DNA of 43,125 bases from Acidobacteria bacterium RIFCSPLOWO2_02_FULL_67_21. GTDB lineage: Bacteria; Acidobacteriota; Vicinamibacteria; Vicinamibacterales; UBA2999. The notes under the pieces were generated by a model. That model ran no database searches, was not told the origin of the DNA, and worked only from the letters and a program-made list of their open reading frames with translations. The translations under genes were made by a program, and so were the position numbers. Below, one piece after another: positions 36,061 through 43,125 of this stretch. Each line of letters opens with the position of its first letter. Positions within the stretch are counted from its first letter, which is position 1. The stretch lies in contig MEKU01000037.1 of NCBI GenBank assembly GCA_001767195.1, positions 22,252 through 65,376 of the forward strand, given 5' to 3'.

Positions 36061-36768
36061 TCATCCGGTGCCGGGTAGCTCACTCGCGAGTGCCCGCCGT
36101 GCCGCACGCGTTGCAACCACGACCCCGGCCACCGTCGCAACGAGCCCGCCGATGTACAACACGATTCTGGCGGGCCCGCCATCGGTACCAGGGGAGCGTA
36201 TTTCTGCCGCGGTGGCTGCCAACGAACCGAGATACACGTACAGGACGGTCCCGGGCAGCATCCCGACGAAGGAGGCGAGGACGTACGTACCCAGGCGGAT
36301 TCGTGAAAGGCTCAGCACATAGTTCAAGACGTCGAAGGGAATCAGCGGCGACAGGCGGAGCAGCAGCACGAGCTTGAAGCCCTCCCGTTCGACGGCCGAA
36401 TCGATCGCACGAGCCTGTGTCGACGCGCGAATCCTGCGCTCGGCCCAGCCGCGCAGCAACGTCCGACCGAGCAGGAAGGCCGCCGTCGCGCCGGCCACAC
36501 TCGCCGGCGACGCCACGGCGACACCCCACAGCGGTCCGTACGCAAACCCCGCTGCCAGCGTCAGGACCGAACCCGGCAGCATGGCGACGGTACTCACGAC
36601 ATAGGCGACCACGAAGAGGACGACTCCAGTCGAGCCTGACCCGCGCGCAGCCTGCGCCAGACGGATGGCAGGCTCGGCGCCGTGACGCAGGAGTAGAACG
36701 GCGACGGCTCCGATGACCAAGACCGTCGCCGTGAGAAGAAGCGGACGGCTGACGCGCGGCCGCCGCAT
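36061..36768 (-). CDS. TVP38/TMEM64 (DedA/VTT-domain) membrane protein
   Basis: A 235-residue inner-membrane protein with an N-terminal TM segment and the VTT/SNARE-associated core. Visible are VAYVVSTVAMLPGSVLTLAAG and FGP-like FAYGPLWGVAVAS. Next are GATAAFLLGRTLLRGWAERR, the re-entrant LLLRLSPLIPFDVLNYVLSL and VLASFVGMLPGTVLYVYLG. The family moves or scrambles lipids or small solutes and often sits next to MerA-like flavoproteins. The ATG at 36768 is 3 bp after the PiT stop. It is the last gene of the four-gene minus-strand operon. Confidence 0.88.
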   Translation of the reverse strand: MRRPRVSRPLLLTATVLVIGAVAVLLLRHGAEPAIRLAQAARGSGSTGVVLFVVAYVVSTVAMLPGSVLTLAAGFAYGPLWGVAVASPASVAGATAAFLLGRTLLRGWAERRIRASTQARAIDSAVEREGFKLVLLLRLSPLIPFDVLNYVLSLSRIRLGTYVLASFVGMLPGTVLYVYLGSLAATAAEIRSPGTDGGPARIVLYIGGLVATVAGVVVATRAARRALASELPGTG

Positions 36769-36771
36769 GCG

Positions 36772-37862
36772 CTAGGCCGTCCGCAGCAGCCACGTCGCCG
36801 TGCCGCCGAGCAACGCGCAGACCGGCAGCGTCACGAACCATGCCGTCACGAGCGAGGCCACGGTTCCCCACTGCACCGCACCCGTGCCCTGCCGCACACC
36901 GGCTCCGACGATCGCGCCGGTGGAGACGTGCGTCGTGGAGACCGGCAGCGTATAGAGAGAGGCGGCCATCACCAGCCCGGCTGCGACCAGGGCGCCAGCC
37001 AGGCCCGTGTCGGTGTGCATGTGCACCACACGATCTCGCCCAGCGTGCGCGAGACCCGCAGACCCGCCGCAAAGCTCCCGACGGTCATCGCGAGCGCCGT
37101 CAGGGCGAACGCGCTCGCGACTCCGGCCCCCACCGACGCGAAGGCGAGCGTGCCGAGCATCGCGATCTTCGAACTGTCGTTGACGCCGCGAGCGAAGCTG
37201 ATGGCGGCGGCGGCGCCCCAGTGTGTGACGTGTCCGGCCATCAGCCGCACGCGGCCCGGCGCAGGATCGCATCCCACCGCCGATGTCACGAGCGTCGGTA
37301 CCGACCGCACCGCCAGCGTGCCGTCCGCATTCATGATGGGTAGCGCGATCTGGTCTCCCGCGCACACACAGGCACTCTCGATTCGGCAGGCAACGCCGTG
37401 CAGGCTGTAACCAAGGAGTCCGGACACCAGGGGGCTGAGCGCGAGCGGCGCGGCAATGCCCGACAGCAGCAGTCCCCATCGAATTGCATCGATACTCCCC
37501 GTGCTCAAGGCCGCACCGACAATCGCACCGGTCAGCGCGTGTGTCGTCGATACCGGGAGGCCGGTGGCTGACGCACACAGCACCCAGACAGAGGCGCCGG
37601 CCGTAACGGCCAGAGGAAAGGACGACATGGCCAGCACGTCATCGGCAACCAGCGACGACGTGAAGACCTCGATGAGGCCGATTGAGACGATCGCGGCGGC
37701 AGATGCACCGGCGGCCGTCCAGAGCGTGCCCCACGCGAGCGCCTGGCGATACGTGGCGCGCCGGCTGCCGGCGAGCGTCGCGATGCCTTTGGAGACGTCA
37801 TTCGCGCCGTTGGCGAAGGCCAGCGCCATCACGGCGACAATCGTCAGCAACGGGATCAGCAT
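36772..37862 (-). pseudogene. PiT-family inorganic phosphate (oxyanion) transporter, frameshifted near 37022
   Basis: The ATG at 37862 lies 9 bp after the radical SAM-ArsM stop. It begins MLIPLLTIVAVMALAFANGA with the PiT signature GANDVSKGIATL, then GLPVSTTHALTGAIVGAAL and a second FARGVNDSSKIAML. The frame is good to SRTLGEIV. It then needs a 2-nt correction (an extra TG in GTGTGGTG) to continue in the adjacent frame as VHMHTDTGLAGALVAAGLVM, YTLPVSTTHVSTGAIVGAGV and ALLGGTATWLL, stopping at 36772. The rest is intact, so this may be a sequencing error or a very recent mutation. PiT carriers import metal-phosphate and can take arsenate; the neighbouring ArsM-like domain makes oxyanion handling plausible (inference). 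Confidence 0.75.
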
Positions 37863-37870
37863 CGAGCCGC

Positions 37871-40375
37871 TCAGCAGCACGGACTCCCCGGCGTACAATG
37901 GCCGTCATCGGCGCTCACATCGATCGTCGAGTCACCGTCGTCCAGCACCGCGAAGCTGACGGCGTACGGCGCGGCGCGCAGCTTCGCGGCTGTGTCGGTG
38001 CACACCTCCACGGGAACTCCTCGAGGAAAGAAGTGCCCCTCCTCGTCGACGGCCGCCTTCATCGGACCGAGATAGGTGGCCCACTGACCGATATAGCGGC
38101 ATCCCGCCTTCTTCTCGAACTTGAACCCGCGGACGGTCACCGAGTAGAACCGCGTGCGTTCCACTTCGCGCCAGAACGTCTTCTTCAGAATAGTCACGCC
38201 ATAGAAACCGGCACGCTCCAGCGCCGACAGGAAGCCATCCTCGGACAGCGCGCCACTGATGCACTCGCCCCAGAGCTGGCCGTCCGCGCGCAGCGCGGGC
38301 GGCACTTCACTATCCGCGACAATGTCTGCCAGCACGGCGCGGCCGTGATCCTTCAGCACGCGCCAGATTTCCCGGAACACTGCGGGCTTGTCCGGCGAAA
38401 GGTTGATGACGCAGTTCGACGTCACGATGTCGGCCGTGCCGTCGTCCACGGACATGCGCTCGAGAAAGCCGCGGCGGAACTCGACATTGTCGTACCCCAG
38501 GCTCGCGGCAACCTTCGGCTGACACTCGCGGGCGACGTTCAGCATCTGGTCGGTCATGTCGATGCCGATCACCCGACCTTCCCGGCCAACGCGCCGCGAG
38601 GCGATGAAGCAATCGATGCCGGCGCCGGACCCGAGATCGACGAGCGTTTCCCCGGGTTGCGGCGCGGCAGCCGAGACCGGACTGCCGCACCCGTAAAATC
38701 GTTCGACGACCTCCGGCGGAATGTGCGCCAGATCCTCCGCATCGGGCTTGATCGGGCAGCACAGTTCAGCCTGCGGCTGCTCCGCCGCGTGACCGTAGAA
38801 CTCGCGTACTTCCGCTCGTGACCTGTCGGCCACCTCTTCCGACAGCACGCAGGCGGAATGCGTCGTCCGCACGATCGCCGGCTCGTCGTGCAGCGTCCGC
38901 TCGCCCATCGCACGAAAGACGACGGGCCGGTCGAACCCCGACCGCGGCTGCACCGTTGAACGGCCCTCGTCCACCAGATCTGCCAAGACGTCGGCAGCCA
39001 TTCCCTTGTAGACGTCGCAGTACGGGTCGTGGCCAACGAAGCTCCCTGGACCAGTCGCGCCACCAGACGCCCAATACCCGTGCTCCAAATCCCCGCCGCC
39101 GCACAGGAATTTCAGATGGCAGGCGCGGCACTGTGCTTTCTGGTCCACGGTGGCGCCACGGAGGTCTCGCAGGACGGCACTGCCCTTCCAGACCGACTCG
39201 AGCGGCCGATCGAGGATGCTGCCGCAGTGCAGCTCAGGCACACCGGCCATGGACGCCGACGGATAGATGCCGCCGTCGGTATAGAGGCACAGACTCGTCC
39301 AGCCGGCACTCGCCAGATCGTTCTTCACGCCGTGCAGGCCGTCGAAGCGGAGCCGGAGCTCCTCGACGTTGTCGATCGTCACGCCGCGGTCACGCGCCAC
39401 CTGCCGTGCCGCGCGCACGGCGTCCAGGATTTCGCGGGCGTCGGGAAGGTTGGCGAATCGCCCCGTCAGCAGGCGGCCGCGGCGATGAGGCCAGAGCAGG
39501 TGCACGTTCGTGACGCCACAATCGGCGGCAAACGCGACGACGGCGGCCGCATCGTGGAGGTTGTACCGCAGCAGCGTCATCGTGATCGTCGTCCGCAGAC
39601 CGGCCCCAACCGCAGCACGGATGCCATCGACGATCCGGGCACAGCTGCCCTCTCCTCGAATCGGATCGTTGACCTCTGAGGAAGCGCCGTCGAGGCTGAT
39701 CTGCACGCGCAACCGTTCGGCTGGCAGCGCCGCCAGTGCAGCGAGGCGGGCACCCTTGAGCAGCGTGCCGTTTGTCATGACCACGAGCTCGCGTTCGTGC
39801 GTCCGCACGATGTGCTCGATCAGCTCGATGACGTCCGGGCGCGCCAGCGGCTCGCCGCCGGTCAGAAAGAACCGTTCGGTCCCAAGAGCGACAGCCTGGT
39901 CGATGGCGCCGCGCACCACCGCCCCCTCCAGATCCTGCGCGCGCTGCGGGCTGGATGACACGAGGCAGTGCTCGCACGCCAGATTGCAGAAGTCGTTGAC
40001 ATGGATCCAGAGCTCGCGCAGCCGGTCCGTGCGAAGGTACGTCGCGCGGCCGAGGTATGGCAGCGGGACGGCTCCATCCGTCGACACGAACCCGTGCCGC
40101 AGCGCGTCGCGGGCAAACGTGTCGACATCCAGCCACGCCCGGTTGATATCCAGTCCGGAGTCTGCCGCGTAGCCGCGCACCACATCGCCAAGCGCGGTCC
40201 GTCCGTCGAGGCGGCGCAGGATGGACATCCCGCGTTCGTCGGTGGCAATCCAGTGCGGCGACGCCGGGTCGATGGCCACGACCGCGCCGCGCGTGCGCTC
40301 GGTCACCGTGGCGGGCGCCCTGAGAATCGTCTTCTCGTCAACCTGGGTCTGCATGTCTGTACCTTGGGGAGTCAT
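37871..40375 (-). CDS. PqqD-like / radical SAM-SPASM / ArsM-like methyltransferase fusion
   Basis: An 834-residue protein. The ATG at 40375 overlaps the upstream stop (ATGA). Domains: a PqqD-like domain (about 15-100, [20 protein letters not shown]); a radical SAM core with Cys130-x3-Cys134-x2-Cys137 (CNLACEHC) and [11 protein letters not shown]; a SPASM-type cysteine region (about 394-453: [25 protein letters not shown]); and from about 500 an ArsM-like methyltransferase. The last part has LCCP (539-540), YGCGSP (563), the SAM motif [24 protein letters not shown] (Cys655) and GECISGAL (Cys705), the positions that bind As(III) in ArsM. The C-terminus is HCTPGSPCC. ArsM methylates arsenite; a fused radical SAM domain suggests a further radical step on a methylated metalloid or a peptide-linked substrate. 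Function is unproven. Confidence 0.82.
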   Translation of the reverse strand: MTPQGTDMQTQVDEKTILRAPATVTERTRGAVVAIDPASPHWIATDERGMSILRRLDGRTALGDVVRGYAADSGLDINRAWLDVDTFARDALRHGFVSTDGAVPLPYLGRATYLRTDRLRELWIHVNDFCNLACEHCLVSSSPQRAQDLEGAVVRGAIDQAVALGTERFFLTGGEPLARPDVIELIEHIVRTHERELVVMTNGTLLKGARLAALAALPAERLRVQISLDGASSEVNDPIRGEGSCARIVDGIRAAVGAGLRTTITMTLLRYNLHDAAAVVAFAADCGVTNVHLLWPHRRGRLLTGRFANLPDAREILDAVRAARQVARDRGVTIDNVEELRLRFDGLHGVKNDLASAGWTSLCLYTDGGIYPSASMAGVPELHCGSILDRPLESVWKGSAVLRDLRGATVDQKAQCRACHLKFLCGGGDLEHGYWASGGATGPGSFVGHDPYCDVYKGMAADVLADLVDEGRSTVQPRSGFDRPVVFRAMGERTLHDEPAIVRTTHSACVLSEEVADRSRAEVREFYGHAAEQPQAELCCPIKPDAEDLAHIPPEVVERFYGCGSPVSAAAPQPGETLVDLGSGAGIDCFIASRRVGREGRVIGIDMTDQMLNVARECQPKVAASLGYDNVEFRRGFLERMSVDDGTADIVTSNCVINLSPDKPAVFREIWRVLKDHGRAVLADIVADSEVPPALRADGQLWGECISGALSEDGFLSALERAGFYGVTILKKTFWREVERTRFYSVTVRGFKFEKKAGCRYIGQWATYLGPMKAAVDEEGHFFPRGVPVEVCTDTAAKLRAAPYAVSFAVLDDGDSTIDVSADDGHCTPGSPCC

Positions 40376-41910
40376 CGTGTCCACTCGAAATAGCGCGTCA
40401 GCCACCTGCGCACAGCCGCGGTGAGCCCCTGTCTGCGATAGACGTCGCCGGCCTTCCGCAATGCCTCCGATTGCGTGGGGTAGGCGTGCACCGTGCCGGA
40501 CAGTTCGCCGAGCGTCCCTCTGTGCGTAATCGCGTACACCGCCTCAGCGATCATCTCGCCTGCATGACTGGCGACGATGGTGCACCCGCGGAGGCGTCCG
40601 CGCTCGTGATGCACCCGCACGAATCCATCCGACTCGTCGTCCACCACGGCGCGATCGATCTCGCTGAGGTCAACGGTGATCGTCTCCAGCCGTCCGTTCG
40701 ATTTGGCGATGTCCACGTGCGTCGCTCCGACATGGGCGACTTCCGGATCGGTGTAGGTCACCCACGGAATCACCAGCGCGCTCGCCTTGCGGCGGCCGAA
40801 GAACAGCGCGTTCTGGAGAACGATCCGGGACATGGCATCCGCGGCGTGGGTGAATTTGTACGCGGAGCACACGTCGCCTGAGGCGTAGACTCGCCGATTC
40901 GACGTCTGGAGACGGTCGCTCACGTCGATGCCCTGAGCGGTGGCTCGAATGCCCGCAGCCTCGAGCCCGAGCCCTTCGATGTTCGGAGCACGGCCGGCCG
41001 CGACTAACAGGGCATCGCCGGCAAGCATCGTGCGCTCCGGCCGCCGACTGACGTCTTTCGTGATGTGGAGGCGTACTTCGCCGTCGTGCATCTCCGCGCT
41101 CTCAACACTGACGCCCAGCTCCAGGCGAAGCCCGTCACGTTCGAGATGGCGCCTGAGCACGAAGGCGGCCATCGGATCTTCCCGGGGCAACACCTGCGTG
41201 GCCCGATCCAGCACGGTAACGGTCGACCCGAAGCGTGCGAAGGCCTGTGCCATCTCGCAGCCGATGGGTCCGGCCCCAATGACGAGCAGGCGCCGGGGAA
41301 GCTCGGAGATGTCGAACAGGGTTTCGTTCGTCACATACGGAACGGCGTCGAGGCCAGGGATGGGGGGCACCGCCGGCCGGCCACCGGTCGCGACGAGCGC
41401 CCGCCGAAAGCGCAGAGATGCACCGTCCACAACGACCGTCGTGGGATCGGCGAATCGGCCGTCGCCGAAAAACACGTCCACGCCTGCCGCTTGCAGGCGC
41501 GCGGCGGAATCGTGCACCGCGATCTCGGCGCGCCGAAGGCGGAGGCGTTGCATGACGGCCGGAAAGTCAACGCGGATCTGCGAGGTCTCCACTCCCAGTG
41601 ACGATGCCTTGCGGAGCTCGCCGACCGCGCGCGCCGAGCGAATCAGCGCCTTCGAGGGAACGCAGCCCGTGTTGAGACAGTCACCGCCGAGCAGGCGACG
41701 TTCGACGAGTGCCACGCGCGCCCCGAGACCAGCCGCCCCCATAGCGCCCACCAGCCCGGCGGTTCCGCCGCCGAGGACCACCAGATCGTACTTGGGCGCC
41801 GGTTGAGGGTTCCGCCAATCCGGCGGATGGACGTGCCTCAGGCGCCGATCGTCGGCCGGATCGGTCAGATCGGCGCGCTCCGGTTCAGTTACCGCCTCGG
41901 CTCGATACAC
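40372..41910 (-). CDS. MerA-like FAD-dependent pyridine nucleotide-disulfide oxidoreductase
   Basis: About 512 residues from the GTG at 41910 (AGGTG upstream); the frame continues 10 codons to another GTG at 41940 without a ribosome site. Class I flavoprotein disulfide reductase: FAD motif VVLGGGTAGLVGA, redox-active GGDCLNTGCVPSK (Cys78, Cys83), NAD(P) motif VIGAGPIGCEMAQAF, VYASGDVCSAYKFTHAAD, and C-terminal dimerisation domain with HAGEMIAEAVYAI. There is no N-terminal heavy-metal-associated domain and no vicinal Cys pair at the C-terminus (it ends [10 protein letters not shown]), so it is not a canonical mercuric reductase. Such proteins are often paired with TVP38 genes. As first gene of the operon it may regenerate thiols for the next-encoded ArsM-like enzyme. 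Confidence 0.84.
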   Translation of the reverse strand: MYRAEAVTEPERADLTDPADDRRLRHVHPPDWRNPQPAPKYDLVVLGGGTAGLVGAMGAAGLGARVALVERRLLGGDCLNTGCVPSKALIRSARAVGELRKASSLGVETSQIRVDFPAVMQRLRLRRAEIAVHDSAARLQAAGVDVFFGDGRFADPTTVVVDGASLRFRRALVATGGRPAVPPIPGLDAVPYVTNETLFDISELPRRLLVIGAGPIGCEMAQAFARFGSTVTVLDRATQVLPREDPMAAFVLRRHLERDGLRLELGVSVESAEMHDGEVRLHITKDVSRRPERTMLAGDALLVAAGRAPNIEGLGLEAAGIRATAQGIDVSDRLQTSNRRVYASGDVCSAYKFTHAADAMSRIVLQNALFFGRRKASALVIPWVTYTDPEVAHVGATHVDIAKSNGRLETITVDLSEIDRAVVDDESDGFVRVHHERGRLRGCTIVASHAGEMIAEAVYAITHRGTLGELSGTVHAYPTQSEALRKAGDVYRRQGLTAAVRRWLTRYFEWTR

Positions 41911-41931
41911 GTTGCGTAAGCACCTCGGTGG

Positions 41932-41955
41932 ACCCGGCACGATATTCTGCCGGGT
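41932..41955. promoter_or_regulatory. inverted repeat upstream of the MerA-like operon
   Basis: ACCCGGCA, 8 nt, TGCCGGGT: an 8-bp perfect inverted repeat, 22 bp upstream of the chosen GTG start and overlapping the alternative one. It is a candidate operator for a dimeric metal-responsive repressor or a leader hairpin. The remaining 41956-42132 segment shows no convincing gene or other signal on either strand. Confidence 0.4.
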
Positions 41956-42132
41956 GCCGACCCTCTCTGCGTATGGTCACGGCAGGAGAGACATCGTTAC
42001 GAACAAATCATGTGGGCCGCGCCACAGATCCGGATCGCGACGGTGCGGCTGGGGTCGCGATGAATTCGACTGGGAAGAGTCCTCAGCGCAGATACTGACG
42101 CCGGCACGCGTTCGTCATCTGCAGTGCGCTCC

Positions 42133-42159
42133 GTAACCTTTTCTCCCTGTTCGTCGAAT
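42133..42159 (+). promoter_or_regulatory. ECF sigma-type promoter of the bufferin operon
   Basis: GTAACC (42133-42138), 16 bp, CGAAT (42155-42159), 81 bp before the bufA start. Identical core elements and spacing to the site before the CRP-like gene (27866). It corresponds to the SigF-type promoter reported for bufferin operons in Caulobacter (recalled). With the MerA-like inverted repeat it accounts for the otherwise gene-free 330-bp divergent region. Confidence 0.78.
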
Positions 42160-42240
42160 TCCTCACTAACGCGTCTTGCCGGCTGCACGCCACAACGATC
42201 AGCCGCCGCTGTTACCGACACCACTTTATTGGAGGATTGC

Positions 42241-42513
42241 ATGAACATGCGTTTCGTCGTCGCCTCGGCGCTGGCCACTGCGGTGATCGCCCCCGTGCTG
42301 GTCTCGGCTCAGAAGCCGGTTCCGCCGCCGAGCAACTTCAAAGCCGAAACGTGCTACGAGCTCGCCAAAGCCGGTCAGAACGACTGCGCCTCGACGGGCA
42401 ACAACTCCTGCGGCGGAACGTCCAGGGTCAACGCCGACCCCAGGGCGTGGATCTACGTGCCTGCCGGCTATTGCGAGCGTATCGTCAACGGGAGCGTGAA
42501 GCCAAGAGCGTAG
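42241..42513 (+). CDS. bufA: bufferin-type metallophore precursor peptide (DUF2282)
   Basis: A 90-residue precursor from the ATG at 42241 with GGAGG 5 nt ahead. Signal peptide at 1-23 (FVVASALATAVIAPVLVSAQ), then a core with four cysteines: AETCYELAKAGQNDC, NNSCGGTSRV and PAGYCERIVNGS. DUF2282 proteins of this form are the BufA precursors of bufferins, periplasmic copper-sequestering RiPPs whose core cysteines are modified by the BufB/BufC pair. The next gene (DUF692) starts 12 bp later and DUF2063 follows, so the operon order is classical. Copper or another soft metal is the expected target (family knowledge). Confidence 0.88.
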   Translation: MNMRFVVASALATAVIAPVLVSAQKPVPPPSNFKAETCYELAKAGQNDCASTGNNSCGGTSRVNADPRAWIYVPAGYCERIVNGSVKPRA

Positions 42514-42525
42514 CGAGAGGTCCAG

Positions 42526-43083
42526 GTGGCCACCACCACGTCAATGTCGAATCGCCAACAACCCGACACGGCGGGCGTCGGTCTCAGACTGCCGCACCTC
42601 GCCGAGGTGGTGGCCACCCTTCCTGCCGTCGGGTGGCTTGAAGTGCACCCGGAGAACTTCCTCAGCACGTCGACGATGACGGAACTGGAATTCCTGAACG
42701 CGCTCGTGCATCGCCTCGGCTGTCAGTTGCTGTGCGACGTCAGCAACGTCTACCTGAGCGGCCACAACATGGGGTACGACCCCTATCGCTTCATCGACGG
42801 ATTGCCGGTTGCGGCCATCAGGGAGCTGCACTTGGGAGGGTTCACGCCTGAGGACGACGAGGCCACGCCCGGCGCGGAGCTGCTCGTGGACACCCACGCC
42901 ACGACGATTGCCGAGCCGGTGTGGAATCTGTATGCCCATGCTGTTCGCCGCCTCGGCCCGACACCTACGATCGTCGAGTGGGACAACGACATTCCGGCGC
43001 TCGCGACGCTGTTGGGTGAGGCGTCCCGGGCCGACGCGGTCGGCGCACGCGCGCTGGAAGCACACCGTGCCAACGCTGGCTGA
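42526..43083 (+). CDS. bufB: DUF692 multinuclear iron oxygenase (bufferin maturase), internally shortened
   Basis: 185 residues from the GTG at 42526 (AGAGG upstream). Family proteins (BufB/MbnB/TglH type) are about 270-290 residues. The start (AGVGLRLPHLAEVV, GWLEVHPENF) and the C-terminal half (MTELEFLNALV, LLCDVSNVYLSGHNMGYD, IRELHLGG, LVDTHATT, IVEWDNDIPALATLL) match well. But GWLEVHPENF runs straight into LSTSTMTELEF. About 95 residues are missing in frame, including the segments that normally carry HGVG-, SEH- and ENP-type metal ligands. As written it should lack part of the iron site. The end overlaps the next gene by 17 bp. Confidence 0.8.
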   Translation: MATTTSMSNRQQPDTAGVGLRLPHLAEVVATLPAVGWLEVHPENFLSTSTMTELEFLNALVHRLGCQLLCDVSNVYLSGHNMGYDPYRFIDGLPVAAIRELHLGGFTPEDDEATPGAELLVDTHATTIAEPVWNLYAHAVRRLGPTPTIVEWDNDIPALATLLGEASRADAVGARALEAHRANAG

Positions 43084-43125
43084 CCTTCAGGAGAGCGTTC
43101 GGCGGGCGGTCGTGCTGGGCGACAC
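43067..43125 (+). CDS. bufC: DUF2063 protein (BufC-like), 5' end only
   Basis: A GTG at 43067 opens a frame to the window edge reading VPTLADLQESVRRAVVLGD. This is the typical N-terminus of the DUF2063 (putative DNA-binding domain) partner of DUF692 enzymes. It overlaps bufB by 17 bp. In bufferin and related pathways this protein presents the precursor peptide to the oxygenase. Only 19 codons are visible; the call rests on those and on operon order. Confidence 0.65.
   Translation, partial: MPTLADLQESVRRAVVLGD

Noticed and set aside
40372-41910. True mercuric reductase (MerA)
   Set aside because: No N-terminal metal-binding domain and no C-terminal vicinal cysteines; no mer regulator or transporter nearby.
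40372-41910. Dihydrolipoamide dehydrogenase (E3) for the pyruvate dehydrogenase-like operon
   Set aside because: It is 22 kb away, coupled by overlap to the radical SAM-ArsM gene, and its N-terminal extension and family resemblance fit the MerA-like/TVP38 group better.

Overview
This is a GC-rich, gene-dense bacterial window. It encodes secreted proteins with carboxypeptidase-regulatory-like domains, a TonB-dependent receptor of the type fused to such a domain, DUF6152, several copies of a secreted 'WKVPRTPDGHPDLQG' family, an Alternative Complex III-type respiratory module, and G+C-rich intergenic hairpin repeats. Together these suggest Acidobacteriota, probably Vicinamibacteria. That placement is inferred from gene families only; there is no rRNA in the window.

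Layout. (1) 0-3.4 kb, minus: acetyl-CoA synthetase-like ligase and an OFA-type MFS transporter. (2) 3.5-13.9 kb, minus: a secreted-protein operon. In transcription order it holds a ModA-like binding protein fused to an NHL propeller, a second NHL propeller, a family protein of unknown function, a TonB-dependent receptor broken by an out-of-frame deletion, a diheme cytochrome/propeller protein and an alpha/beta hydrolase. (3) 14.0-18.4 kb: E2 and homodimeric-type E1 of a pyruvate dehydrogenase-like complex (minus), divergent from an Lrp/AsnC regulator. (4) 18.4-26.4 kb, minus: DUF6152, four more members of the unknown family (one disrupted, one shortened), an MBL-fold hydrolase, and a split version of the cytochrome/propeller protein. 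(5) 26.6-35.9 kb: a CRP/FNR-type regulator and an Alternative Complex III-like operon (cytochrome c, pentaheme ActA, ActB in two pieces, ActC, ActD), bracketed by two paralogous secreted redoxins. (6) 36.0-41.9 kb, minus: a tightly coupled four-gene operon (MerA-like flavoprotein, a PqqD-radical SAM-SPASM-ArsM fusion, a PiT transporter, TVP38). (7) 42.1-43.1 kb, plus: the start of a bufferin operon (bufA, bufB, bufC).

The strongest observations are four. First, the two redoxins each have an in-frame TGA exactly where the first Cys of a CxxC motif should be. Both carry an identical 7-bp GCAGCTC/GAGCTGC stem with a GTG loop, 14 nt after the TGA. They are best read as selenoproteins (UxxC) fused to a DsbD-alpha-like domain. 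Second, the radical SAM-ArsM fusion with its operon is an unusual metalloid-type system. Third, the same ECF-type promoter (GTAACC-N16-CGAAT) precedes both the bufferin operon and the CRP-like regulator, so they may share one stress regulon. Fourth, several genes carry internal deletions or frameshifts, which is either real decay or an assembly problem.

How the parts may work together (inference): the CRP/ACIII block is respiratory and sits beside periplasmic seleno-redoxins. The right end looks like a metal/metalloid stress region (As methylation-like enzyme, disulfide reductase, bufferin metallophore). The secreted-protein clusters in the left and centre remain functionally unassigned.
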